Below are positions 34,795 through 46,699 of a DNA stretch of 64,000 nt, one piece after another (within the stretch, counting starts at the first letter, position 1; the number at the start of each line of letters is the position of its first letter). A program made the translations under genes and the position numbers. This DNA comes from Anaeramoeba flamelloides (Eukaryota > Metamonada > Anaeramoebidae). The notes beneath the pieces are model-generated. The model saw only the letters and a program-made list of their open reading frames with translations, was not told the origin of the DNA and searched no databases. Location of the stretch: NCBI GenBank assembly GCA_027625915.1, contig JANTQA010000057.1:2728001-2792000 (forward strand), given 5' to 3'.

Positions 34795-35505
34795 TATTAT
34801 TGTAGAAGTGTAAATTACACTCTAGATGTTACTTTTAATTAAATTTCCTCAAAGGTAATTTAAACATAAAAACCCAGATTTCACAATTATTAAAGGGAAA
34901 GACATACCTAAATTTTCTCTATGACTAAAAAGCAAAAACAAAAAATTGAAAAGAAAAAAAGAAAAAAGAAAAAGAAAAAAAAATTGAAATTTAAAAAGGT
35001 TTTATAAGAAGCAATTGGTAAAAAATCAAAAAAAAAAAAAAAATGCTATCGTTAATTAAGAACACCCAAAATCACAATCATGATACTTTTGGTTAATTTA
35101 ATTTTTTTATAATTGATCACGAATGTTCATTTGGAGATCGTTGTTTAATTATATTCAGTTTCACTTTTAAGGCACAAACTTGAATGAAAATTAAGGCACA
35201 AAAAAATCCCAAATTAAGGCACAAAATTTTGGATTCTAGTAAAATTAAAGGTAAAAAAAAACATTCCAAAAAATTTGCTTCTTTAATTTGAGATTTTTTT
35301 GTGCTTTAAATTTCGTTAAAAGTTTGTGTCCTAAATTTGAAACTGACTGTATTGTAATTTCTTTTTTTCATTTAGAACCGATTTGCTGTAAATCTTGGGT
35401 CATTTTTTGCCTTTACTTTTTCGTTTTTATTTTCAAGTTACTCATACTGTCGTGTTTCAGTGTCACCAGTATTAGCCAGTAACCACTTGATATTTTTTCT
35501 TTGTA
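34795..35505 (+). repeat. R8 dispersed segment, copy 2 (interrupted by R1)
   Basis: Homologous to 8850-9770. It contains an R1 MITE at 35154-35349 that the first copy lacks, and lacks the R9 insertion present in the first copy. Confidence 0.7.
35154..35349. mobile_element. R1 palindromic MITE inserted in R8
   Basis: The right end GAAACTGACTG is followed by TA at 35350-35351. The left end has decayed to TTCAGTTTCACTTTTAAG after TA at 35152-35153. Arms carry GGCACAAA-type motifs. Confidence 0.9.
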
Positions 35506-35509
35506 ACAC

Positions 35510-36266
35510 CTCTTCTTCCCAATATAATGAAAATTCAACAAAAGAAAAAATTAAAAAAAAAATTTAATTTATATTCTTTTGATTGTAAAAATTTTAAAAA
35601 AACCAAGTGTTCTTAAAAGAAAAAATTATCTCACATAAAAAATTTATATAAAAAAAAGGATTTTTGTTTTCAATTTGTAAAGTGCACAATATTTTTTGAA
35701 TTAGGATGAAAAATAATTTTCAGAACCCTTTATTCTTTTTTTGATCTAAAAAAATTTAAAAACAGCTATTATAATACTTCATTTGGTATTTGATTTCTAA
35801 TTATATCAATATTTATCCAAAATAAAAATAATGTTTTTTTCAAATTCTATTTTTTATTTTTTTCGAAAAATGGTTAAAAATAAATTTGGTAAAAAATCTA
35901 ATTTTTGAATTTATTTTGTTACAAAAAATCTTGTAATATATCTATCTATTATTAAAATAAATAATATTATACATCTAGATATGAAAACCCAAAAAAAAAA
36001 AAAAAAAAGGAATTTTTCCTCAAAATATTATGGTCGATTTCTAAATATATAACCATTTTTATTCTATATCTATTTTTATTTTGAATAAATTACAAAAAAA
36101 AAAAAAACAATATTTTTCATTTTGAACAGTAAACTTTGAAACATTTTAAATAAACAAATAAAAAGAAAAGATTTAAATCTCTAATTCAGCCTGGCAAAAT
36201 AATCAAACTATTTAAATACAAATAAAAAATCTTTTTATAAAGAATTTCCAAAATTTCAAAAGCACA
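35510..36266. other. AT-rich upstream region of the GATase-like gene
   Basis: There is no gene. A-runs lie at 35990-36008 and 36091-36105. It presumably includes the promoter of the 36267 gene, but no motif stands out. Confidence 0.45.
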
Positions 36267-38195
36267 ATGAATTGGCTTAAGAAATTTTCAATTAAAGATA
36301 CTGAAAATGAGAATAAGAATGAAAATTTAACAAACGATTCAATTATATCTGTATTATTATTAACAACAGATCAAAACAAAGACAATATAAGCGATGTTAA
36401 AAAAAGTATTTTATCACATCCAAAAATCAATCATTTAGATATTTTCCCCGCGATGGAAGCAACACCGAATTTAAAATTTTTAAAAAAATATGATACAATT
36501 TTTATATATTGTAAAGAAAATTTCCCAGATTCTGAAAAAGTTGGGGATGTGCTAGCCAATTTCATTAAATTGGGTAGATGTATTGTATTATCAACAATAT
36601 TTACGTTTACAAACCATATATTTGACAATTTGGAAAATAAAATTAACGGAGAATTATTGAAGGGTGGACAATATATACCAGTAACCCCAGGAAAATTAAT
36701 CCAAAGTAAACCTAATTATATGGGTAAAATTTTGGAAAAAGATCATCCCATAATGGAAGGGGTCAATTTTTTTCATGGTGGTCATTATTCGTATAGGATG
36801 GAAACTCAAGTAAAACATTATTCTAAAGAAGAATATGAAATCCTCTTAGAAAGGAAAAGGAGAATAAGAAGAAAAAGAAATGAAAATTATAATCAAAATA
36901 AAAAATCAACTGAAATTGGTTTAGAATTGGGGATAAGCGAGGATACTATTTCAGAAAATAAAACTATTAATAGCAGTAGCGAAACTGAAGAAAGCGAAGA
37001 CAGCCACAGTGATGGTGAATTTTTTCTTCTTAATAATGATCAATCAAGTTCTGATCAGGATTACGCATCAGCAACACCACAATCAGATGAAGAAAATGAT
37101 GATGATGATGACGATGACGACGACGATGATGATGGTGAATATAAAGTTCATTCGTATAAGAACACAAACACAAATAAGAATATTGATAGCAATATAACAA
37201 CACAAAAAGTTACTAGAAGAAGAAACAATAGAAACCTAGAAAATGTTTATTCTTCAAATTCAACCGAAATAAAAACTAATAGAATGTATAACACCCGAAA
37301 CTCATTACAAATTGATTTTAAACAAAAAATTGTTTTTCAAAACGAATTTATTTCAAAGAATTTAATTCAACAATCAGATTCTCTATTAATAAAAAATTTA
37401 AAAAATGATTTTAAAAATAATGAATTCAGGAAAAAATTACGAGGAATAAATAATAATGATAATTATAAAGCCTCCAAGATTAATAATAATGATGATATTC
37501 ATGGTAATTATAATGAAAAGATACATAACAATAATGAAAATAATTTCAAAATAAAAAGTAAATTAATTTATCGTTCCAATAATGATCATGATCCAAAAAG
37601 TGATAGTCAAAAGAATAAAAAATCCCCAAAGATTGGAAATATTTTAAAAGAAAATACAAAAAAAAATTTAAACCCAATTATTAATAATTCATTTGACAAT
37701 AATCAGAACTCTTTACAGAATGATCATATTGGCTCTAGAAAAAGACCTTTACATTTATTACTACCATTAAATAGTGAGAACTGTGTGGGTGGTGATCGCA
37801 GTAAAGAAAATCATTCTATTAATAATTCAAAGATTTTGAAGAAGAAAAGCAAAGATAGTTCTGATCCAAATAGTTTAATATTAACAATTTTTAACAAAAA
37901 TGGTCAATTGAGTGATAATATAAGAAATAATGAACTAAATGATAATTGTGTCAGTGATAAAGAAAATTCTTCTAATAATAATTCAAAGATTTTGAACAAG
38001 AAAAGCAAAGACATTTCTGATCCAAATCGTGATATTTCTCGAGAAATGAAAAAAAATGAGCAATCGAATAATAATATAAGAAATAACGGGATTGATAATA
38101 ATAATAATAATAATGAGATTGGTGAGGTTGTTCAGGTAGGTAATAATAACAATAAAAATAATGATAATAATAATTCTATGAAATTAAATCAAGAG

Positions 38196-38228
<33 letters not shown>

Positions 38229-38708
38229 AATAATAAAAAGAATGATATTTTTCAAATAAATAAAATGATTGAAACCAAGTCAATTAAATGTAATCAAATA
38301 ATAAAACAAAAAATTCTTAATTTACATCAAGAATTTAATACCAAAAAGAAAGAATCTGAATTAAAATCAAGTATCGAAAAACAAAAAACTCAAAAAGAAA
38401 ACCCAAATGATCAGATTAATCAAAATTTGAATTCAAATTCTAAACTAATACTAAATCACACACAAGAAATTACACAAGTTTTGTGTAAATGGGACGATGG
38501 AATTCCATTAATAATAGTAAGAAATATACCCTCAAAAAAAAAATCCGCAGTTGTTATTTTAAATTTTTTCCCAGTTTCAGATAATGTTTCAATATCAAAA
38601 GGGTATAGATGGAAAAATGAAACAGATGGGGAGAAAATTATTGCAAATTCGGTATATTTTGCTTCCCAATTTGCCAAATTAAATAAAAATAAGGAAATAA
38701 ATAAATAA
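36267..38708 (+). CDS. GATase/ThuA-like domain protein with a giant disordered insert
   Basis: An intact 813-residue frame from the ATG at 36267 to TAA. Residues ~28-185 (SIISVLLLTTDQNK, KYDTIFIYCKENFP, LANFIKLGRCIVLSTIF, LEKDHPIMEGVNFFHGGHYS) resemble the first part of the class I glutamine-amidotransferase-like (ThuA-like) fold seen in bacterial secreted proteins. The C-terminal ~735-805 (CKWDDGIPLIIVRN, VVILNFFPVSDN, DGEKIIANSVYFAS) matches the second part of the same fold. Between them lie about 550 disordered residues: a basic stretch, Ser/Glu-rich, twelve Asp in a row (~278-289), then Asn/Lys-rich with long Asn runs (~644-653). The usual catalytic Cys position is not evident, so activity is doubtful. 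The fold assignment is from memory of sequence patterns; the exact partner family is unknown. Confidence 0.7.
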
Positions 38709-39320
38709 AAATATTTAGATTAAGTTTTTATATCTCCAGTTTTAAAAACATCCACAAAAGAGTTTTCAAAAAATATCTATAAAATGGTTAATGACATTTA
38801 AATATACCAATGGCTTTATCAACTTTTTTGTGGTACCGTTTTTTGAAAATCTCTTGATTTGTTTTTTTTTTTTTTATTTTAAAAACATTAATCTCTTTTG
38901 TTTTTTAAACAAAACCCAAAAAAAATCAAAGCATTTATTTAGTAACCCTTGATATCCAAAAATGATTCGGTTCTATACATCATTCTTTGATTTTTTAAGT
39001 CATTTAAAAAATTTATAATAAATCAAATTATTAAAAAATTTTACTACTGGGTTATTATTCAAAAAAAGGGATATGAGTGTATATGTGAGTTTCATTATCT
39101 CCCCAATTATTTGTTTTTATCTCACATTTTCGTTTCGAAAAAAAAAAAAAAAATATTAGTAATGCATGTACAGATGTTTGCTGATCATTTGATTTTTTAC
39201 TTATGATAGGACCAATGATACAAATAAATTTTCCAATAAAAAAATATTTTTAAAATTATGTAAAAATTGGAATGAATCAGAATACTGATAAAAAAAAACA
39301 AACTTTAATAACAAAAGAAA
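38709..39320. other. 3' intergenic region
   Basis: No gene is supported. It contains a T-run at about 38862-38874 and an A-run at 39139-39153. Confidence 0.5.
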
Positions 39321-39324
39321 TTTT

Positions 39325-39678
39325 TATTTTTTATACTTTTTACCTTTTCCAAATTTCCCTTTTTAAGTTGTTTGGGTTCCTCCTCTTTTTGTTTTTTAGG
39401 TGCTTGGAGAGGTTCAAGGAATAAAAAATCATTATAAGAATTGGTGGACTTGGTCATGACTAACCTAACCAAACTTGTTAATGATCAGATCTAAAATGAA
39501 TTGAGCTGGACTTATGCAACTGTAGAGAACTGAATCCAACGAATGCGATCTGAAGCCAACCAAAGTGAACCGAATTGGACTTTCCGTACAATCTGTCGAG
39601 TCGTTACCTGTACTGAGTTTTTGCTGTCGAGTCGGTATCTTGTACTGGGATTTTGCGAAAACAAGATTTGGGAAACTT

Positions 39679-39709
<31 letters not shown>
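39325..39709 (+). mobile_element. GC-rich poly-A-tailed retroposon (SINE-like), copy 2
   Basis: It runs from TTTTTTATACTTTTTACC to an uninterrupted 29-A tail at 39681-39709. The body landmarks match copy 1 at 30.9 kb, including GAATCCAACGAATGCGATCT and two CTGTCGAGTC motifs. Stop-free frames in it are accidental. The long clean tail suggests a fairly recent insertion. No obvious target duplication was found. Confidence 0.75.
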
Positions 39710-39716
39710 GCAACTC

Positions 39717-39865
39717 AATTCTGTAAAACCAAATCTTATTCTTAAAACCTTAGCACTTTATAGAATCAAACCATCTATAAAGTTTCTAAAAAACTTAATA
39801 AAGTAACCTATTTCATTTGATCTATAGTTGTTCAAATATTTAGAACTCTTTATTAAAACAAATTG
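39717..39865 (+). repeat. R14 dispersed repeat, copy 1
   Basis: Shared with 63553-63695: TTAATAAAGTAACCTATTT, ATTTGATCTATAGTT and CTCTTTATTAAA in order. It lies directly after the retroposon tail. Just downstream, TTGATCATTTTTTTATGGG (39868-39886) also resembles the LINE 3' region at 63274, so a LINE fragment may be mixed in. Confidence 0.55.
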
Positions 39866-39889
39866 AAAATATTGATCATTTTTTTATGG

Positions 39890-41230
39890 GTCTATCTTTC
39901 CTATGAAAAAGATAGATTAATATTTCATAACAAATTAAAAAAAAAAAAAAAATCTTAATGAATTAATTTAAAACAAACAGTTTGAAACTATTTTCATTAA
40001 ATAATAATCGTGAAATCTATGATTTTACGCTTAAATTTCTTTTTGGGAATTTAAGTAAAAGGGTATCCAGAGTGTAATTTACACTTCTTCAACAAAAAAA
40101 AAAAAAAAAAAACAAAAGAAATTTTTTCTATTGGCATTTTGTAGATAAAAAAAAACATTTAAAATTTAATATTGGAAAAATAAAAGACAATTTCAATAAA
40201 TTAACCAATATCTTATAAAAAAAATTTTTTTCTAATGGACTGAAAAATTAATTTTTCAAGCTGTATTTTCATATCCAACAATAAAATGGATTAGAAATAT
40301 TTGATATAAAAGAAAGTAATTTGGAAGAAATTTATACTTGTGGATCAATCAAAAAAATTATAAAATTCAATAATCATTCTCCAACGCTTATTGATAAAAT
40401 TGACGCTAAAATTGACACTGTCAGGATAACAATTTATAAAAGAAGATTTAAATTATAGAATTGAAAAAAATCCCTGGAATTGAAATAAGTACTGGTAATC
40501 GGGTATGTATTGTAATTATTAGCAAAATTGTTTTTCCATTGATTAATATTTTCTTTTGTTTCAGAATCAAACTCTTAAAAATATACCTAAACCCTTCTGA
40601 TTATGATTAATGGAATTAAACTTGTTCAAAACGATATTCAGTCAATCAAAAAGCCAGAATAAAAAGTATCATTTTCCAAACCCTAACAAATCTCTATTAA
40701 ACTGGATTGTTTTTTCAAAAAAGATAAATTTACCTTCGGTTATCAAACAATTAAATGAGTATTCTATGTACACCCCACTTTAATAAACTTTAGGCTTTTT
40801 TATCATTGAGTTCATAAACAATTGTACTAGTTATAAAAAGTATTTGATTTTGAATTTTTCAAATATTAACAATTGATAATGATGTCAGTAAATTATTTTC
40901 ATAGAGATGATTTTTTTGTAATACTAAAATCCATTTCAAAAATTCTGACTCACCTAAAAAAAATAAATTGAAATATATATAAGCCAAATTTCAAAATTAG
41001 GGGCAAACTTTATTATTATTTTTTTTTTCTTTTTTCATTTGTCTTTAAAAAAATACAATGATAACACAATATTTTTATTTATTAATCTGTATTGGTTATT
41101 ATCTCTAAACATGTTAGTAAAATACCTTATTCTTCAAAAAAAAAAAAAAAAACAATTAAACAATTTTTTTATGATGAAAAATCTGGCCCTATTTTTGAAA
41201 TTAAGCTTATATATATATATATATATATAT
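39890..41230. other. Intergenic region
   Basis: No gene is supported. A piece near 40075-40100 (GTGTAATTTACACTTCTTC) is the reverse complement of the R8 start. A (TA)n tract at about 41207-41232 abuts the R12 element. Confidence 0.5.
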
Positions 41231-41232
41231 AT

Positions 41233-42726
41233 CCCTTAGCACCCCAAATAACCTAAAAACATTTCAAACAAAAATTTAAATTTGAAATGTTATCAAAGGA
41301 TAATAAGATATAGAATTAATAAAAAATTATCTTTGAAAGAAAATTTTATAATTAAAAAATTGTATAGTTACTTACAATAAAAAAATAATTTGAAAAAAAA
41401 TTTCAACATTGGAAATTTTTTTTTTGGTTATTAGTGATTTTATTATTTTTCCAAATTTTGTCAAAATAATTTTTTTTTTTTTTTTTGAAAAGTTTGTCTA
41501 GACATCAAAAACCTCTTAGTTTTAACATTTAAAACACATCATACTTTACTGGAAATTTTTTTGGGGACTTTGCACCCCAAAATTACCTAAAATGCTTGAT
41601 TAAATAATTTATTCATTATAAAAGATATTATAACATCACATAGAAAATTTGTTTTATATACTGATTACCATTCAATATCAATATCTATATTAGATTCTAA
41701 ATAATTTAAAAATAAAAAAAAATATAAATTAAATTAGAAAAAAACCAAATATTTTTTTTCATTGCAAAATTTTACAATTTTTTCAACAAGATTTTTTTTC
41801 AATTATAAATGATTTGGTCAATAGTTCGAGTCAGATTAATAATTGATTTTTTTTTTTTATTTTTTACAATTTTTTAATTTTTGACTTTTTAAAATCTAGA
41901 CATAAAATAAACAATATTATTGAATTAGAGACCATATATCAGAACTTATTTAACAAGATCTAGATTAATTTATTAGGAAAAATCCAAATATTGCAAATAT
42001 ATAATTCAAATTTTTACCAATAACAAACTGCAATAAAAAAAATTTCGTTTCGGAGATTATTTTATTATATTGGAATAATATTTAAGAGTTATTTTTTATT
42101 TTATTTTAAATTTAGGTATAAATATTTTATCGATTAAAAAGTAATTTATATTTGTTTTATTCCAATTTAATAAATTGAAATTATTTTACAATTTTTTTTT
42201 TTTTTTTGATTTTCAATTATTATCTATTGCTTAAATCAAAGTTTTAGAAAATTAATCATATTAAAAATTTAATTTTGGCCTAAAGAAATGAATTTCATTT
42301 TTCTCTTAATTGGATATTTATTGAAATTTTTTCTGAAAAAAAAAAATTAAATTTCAAAGTAATTTATTTTTTTATTTATTTTTTATATCATAAAATTAGC
42401 AAAATTGTTTGGTGGTTATTATTAATAAATCAATGTGTTGAGTTTTGAATTACTATTAATGTAATAAAATTTCTGATTTAAAAAAATAAAATAAAAATAA
42501 AAATCTTTAAAAAAAATGTAAAAATGAATAATTATTATTTTTTTTTTCAATTTCAAAAAAAAATCAATAAATTAACTGCTTTATCTTTGAACTATTTTGA
42601 CTTTTTATTATAATTCAAATCTGGATTAAAGACAAATAAGAAAATTAATATATTAGTAGATCAATATCATTTTAAATCTAATTTAAAAAACTTGATGAAA
42701 TTTAGGCAAATCCGGGGTGCTAAGGG
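41233..42726. mobile_element. R12 element with 13-bp terminal inverted repeats
   Basis: CCCTTAGCACCCC at 41233-41245 and GGGGTGCTAAGGG at 42714-42726 are perfect inverted repeats, each flanked outside by ATATAT. Internally TTTGCACCCCAAAATTACCTAAAA near 41567 resembles the left end, so a second element end or a related insertion may lie inside. The ~1.5-kb interior is A/T-rich without a transposase frame. Family is uncertain; TA-targeting elements are one option. Confidence 0.75.
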
Positions 42727-42729
42727 ATA

Positions 42730-44400
42730 TATATCCTTTAGTATTCAAGAACAACAAAAAATTATTAAATTTTTTTAATAATTGACTTTTAAGTCATTCT
42801 AAACATAGAAAAACCGATATTTCAAAAAATAAAAAAAATCAAAACAAAAACTAAAAAAAAAATGAATCAAAATTTTTGAAAATGACCATTACAGATTTTT
42901 TATTTCTAAAATAGCAGTGAAAAAAGATTAATAAAAATATTTGTTACTAATTATTATTTTCAATTTAAAATAAATTACATAGTTCTCGGTATATCTGAAA
43001 GTTTATTTGCCTTTTCTAGAATCTTTTTTCTTCCACATGATCTTTTGTAGAAAACAAAAGGAATCAAAAAAAGAAAAACCGTTTAAAAGAAATCAAAAGA
43101 AAAAAAGAAAAACAAAAGAAAAATAAAAATTTGAAAAAGTAAGATAAAAATTTGCAAAATTAGAAAAAATATATCATATAATAAAATTTGAAAATATTTT
43201 TTCATAAGAAGAATCAGTATAAACCCCCAAACAACTTTCATTAACATTATAAAGTAAGTAAAAAATTTTGAATAATAGTTTAGAAAATCAGACTTTTTTC
43301 ATGGTTTTAAATGCAAAACCCACCACTTAAATGGGAAACGACAAATTACCAGTGTTTTCCAAAGCTTTTATGCAAATTACTTTTTACCTTGTTTATAAAT
43401 GTTTTTTTTCGTTGTTTTGAAGTTTTTTATTTTACATTTTTTCACATCCCAGCAACGAAAAGTATGATTTCAAAATAATTTGAGTTTTTTTTTCAAAAAA
43501 CAAAAAACAATGAAGGAAACGAAATTACATATAAAAAATTTGAAAAAAAGCGATTTTATAAGTCTTTTGTAATTTTAAAAGGAAAAATGGCACTACTTGT
43601 GATATAGATATATCAACTAATTACAAAATATAATATATAAATGAAAAAAATCTTTCATTTCTTGATATTATATATAATATTTACAATGATTTCTTCTTCT
43701 TTACTCAATTTTAATATTAATCCAGAATAGAAAAAAACTTTTGTTTGAAAAATTTTTGAGAAACAAATTTTTAATTTCAAAAGAATTTTCCAAAATGTAT
43801 TTTTATATCCTATTTTCATTTAATTCATTTAATCTAGAATTTGGTACAATAAAAGAGTATTTTTTTGAATTCTTCATCAAATAAGAATAATTATTGGATC
43901 TATTTATTTAATTTGATAATTATTCTCTTCCATAAAATTCTAAAAACTAAAAACAATTCTGAATTCTGAAATAATTTTTTTAATATATATATATATATAT
44001 ATTAGTTGAATAGTTTTGTAGTTCTTTTTACTTAGTTGGGGATTTAATCCTTTACTTTCATTTTTGAAATCATATTATTTGTTTTGATAAAAAATTTGAA
44101 AAAAGAATTTTATAAAACAAATTTGAAAAAAAAAAATAGTTTTGTCAAATCATAATAAATAGTAATATGGTGAAAAATCTAAGACAATTTACTTATTTAT
44201 TTGAATCCAAATTTAAGAAGAGAAAGAAAAAAATCTACTAAAATATACTTTGATTGAGATTAGTTTAATTTTTCTTTCTGAATTTCAACAAGGTTATTTT
44301 GTAAAGGGATCTTTCTTGTTTTGTTATATAAGCCACCAAATCTTTAGTAGTTAATATTAGATTAATAATAAGGCAAAAAAAGTTGAAATATAGTATCAAA
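42730..44400. other. Intergenic region
   Basis: No gene is supported. It includes a purine-rich tract at 43060-43140 and a (TA)n tract at 43984-44002. A moderately less AT-rich patch at 43310-43390 has no usable frame. Confidence 0.5.
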
Positions 44401-44414
44401 AAAAAAAACCAATA

Positions 44415-44609
44415 CAATCAGTTCCACTTTTAAGACACAAACTGCAACGAAATTTAAGGCACAAAAAAATTCTCAAATTAAGGCACAAAATTCAAATTCT
44501 ATTAAAATAATTTGTATAAAAAAAAATTCCAAATTTTGTTCCTTAATTTGAGATTTTTTTGTGCCTTAAATTTCGTTGAAAGTTTGTGCCTTAAATTTGA
44601 AACTGACTG
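44415..44609. mobile_element. R1 palindromic MITE
   Basis: It starts CAATCAGTTCCACTTTTAAG and ends TTTGAAACTGACTG, with TA at 44413-44414 and 44610-44611. Confidence 0.93.
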
Positions 44610-44818
44610 TAACTTTCCAAAAAAATATTTGTCATAAAAACACTGAGATTTTTTTTTTCAATTCAAACAATAATCTAAAAAAATATCAGATTCCTTAAAT
44701 TAAAAAAATGTACCTTCAAAAAAAAATTTTTTGGATCCATATTTAAATACTTGGGATGTCCTTTAAAAGTCATAGGACTTTAAAAAAAGAAAATGGTTGT
44801 TTCAAATATTAACTTTTT

Positions 44819-44820
<2 letters not shown>

Positions 44821-44855
<35 letters not shown>
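44821..44855. repeat. 35-nt T homopolymer
   Basis: An uninterrupted T-run just left of the R4 copy. It could be the remnant of a retroposon tail in reverse orientation, or a point of assembly uncertainty. Confidence 0.9.
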
Positions 44856-44856
<1 letters not shown>

Positions 44857-45916
44857 ATTTATTCTATGTTTAATTTACAAGTATTTACTGAAACAATATT
44901 TCAATATTCAAAAGATAACCTAACTAATGGGCCAGTCTTCTACAACAACTGGACAACATTTTAAATTATTTTATTTGGTGATATTCTCTACTTATATATT
45001 TTGTAGTTACCAAGTGTCAACAAATTCGGATTGACTAAGAAACCCAGTAAAGTAAAATTTTTCAGTTAGATCTTGTTTTATTTATCCATTTTTAATTTAA
45101 AAAATTATATACTAAATGATTCATTGTCATACTCACACTATAACAAGTTTTTACTTTGTTTATTACCATTTTCATCATTTTTTCACAATACCAAGTCACT
45201 TTTGCAAGGAATATTAATATTAAGATTTTTTTTTTTTTTTGAGGTGATTCTTTTCGATAAAGAATAAATCGATTTATTTAGCAGATTGAAATATAAACCC
45301 GATTTCAAAAACATTAACCCATTAAAAATCAAATTTTGAAAATAAGTATTTTTATAAATTGAAGTTATCTATATTAATAAAAAAATTACTATTATAATAT
45401 TTAATTCTATACCCTAGAAATATTTGTTTTTCATCTCAAAATATAATAAAAAAAAGTAAAAAAAAAAAAAAATCAAAATAATTGGGTAATTTATTATGAA
45501 ATTTAGTATATTTGATGTTTTTTTACAAGGAGAATTATAAATATTAAAGTTTTTTAGAAATTTTAAATTTTACTTTCAAATTGTATTTATGTTCAAATAG
45601 GGAATTTTATTTTATTCAAAAATTAAATTATTTTAAAGATATTTGAGAATTAGGCAATTTTATATTCAATATCATTTTTTTTTCGGACATAAATGATTTA
45701 AATTATTATAAGATTACTTGTGAATAAGAACAAATAATTGGTTAAAAATTTTTTTTTGTAAAAATTGATAACTATTTTTGTAATTTTTTTTTTTCTAAAA
45801 AGAACAAAGAAGTTTTTATAACAATAAAGAATAAAAAATTTTTGCTTAATAGATCTCAATTTCATTGGGAAAATTTTATAAAGTTTCGATCAAATTTTCA
45901 TTTCTGTAATCACCTA

Positions 45917-46699
45917 AGCCTATTTCCAATACAGTGGGGCAAATTTATTTTAAAATATATTTTCCAAACTAAATCTTCAAAAAAGCATTTAAACATCCAA
46001 TATCATTACAGTCAGTTTCACTTTTAAGGCACAAACTTTCAACGAAATTTAAGGCACAAAAAAATCTCAAATTAAGGCACAAATTTTGGAATTTTTTTTT
46101 TTACAATTTATTTTTACTAGAATTTGAATTTTGTGCTTTAATTTGAGATTTTTATTGTGCCTTAAATTTCGTTGAAAGTTTGTGCCTTAAAAGTGAAACT
46201 GACTGTAACAACCATTTATAGATTCTTGATAATAATTCAATTTGTTTCTTATTATGGTATTACATAAATAACAGATATTAAATTTTCTGATCTCGATTTT
46301 ATCTTATATTTTTTAATGATGAAAATTGGTGTTTATTATTTTCTTTTTGATTGAATAAAACGTTTTCATAACTTGTTTAATCTCAACAAATTTTCAAATA
46401 GAATTGAAAACATATAACTACATTTTATTTTTTAAAAAATCATTTGTATCTTTTCCATATTCCCAGTTTTTTATTGAAATTGGTAGTACATTGTTTTCTC
46501 CAAAAAAAGGTACTATTGGTTTTTTCATTTTTTGAAAATATTTCATCCAAATTATAATAAAATTTATACCCTAGCCATTTATTTAATTGGTATTAATATT
46601 AAACTTAATTTGATATCATCAATTAATGAATACTATCACTAACAAAGATAATTTTTTATGAAATGTAAAAAAAAATGCCCCACTTTTTTGGAAATACCT
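45917..46699 (+). mobile_element. R2 element interrupted by an R1 MITE
   Basis: It begins AGCCTATTTCCAATACAGTG and ends CACTTTTTTGGAAATACCT, with TA at 45915-45916 and 46700-46701. The total of 783 bp minus the 197-bp R1 and its 2-bp duplication gives 584, exactly the length of the copy at 33.5 kb. Confidence 0.92.
46009..46205. mobile_element. R1 palindromic MITE inserted in R2
   Basis: It starts CAGTCAGTTTCACTTTTAAG and ends AAAGTGAAACTGACTG, with TA at 46007-46008 and 46206-46207. The uninterrupted site is seen at about 33575 (ATATCATTAAACACC), proving TA duplication. Confidence 0.96.

Noticed and set aside
37009-37197. Met-rich frame within the GATase-like gene
   Set aside because: Frame-shifted reading of the GAT repeats that encode the Asp run.
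39465-39806. Frames over the poly-A retroposon, with Phe or Lys runs
   Set aside because: They read through the A tail and are not shared in a conserved frame by the other copy.
4571-46205. CRISPR array formed by repeated ~196-bp units
   Set aside because: Copies are dispersed, palindromic and TA-flanked, not regularly spaced; the genome is eukaryotic.
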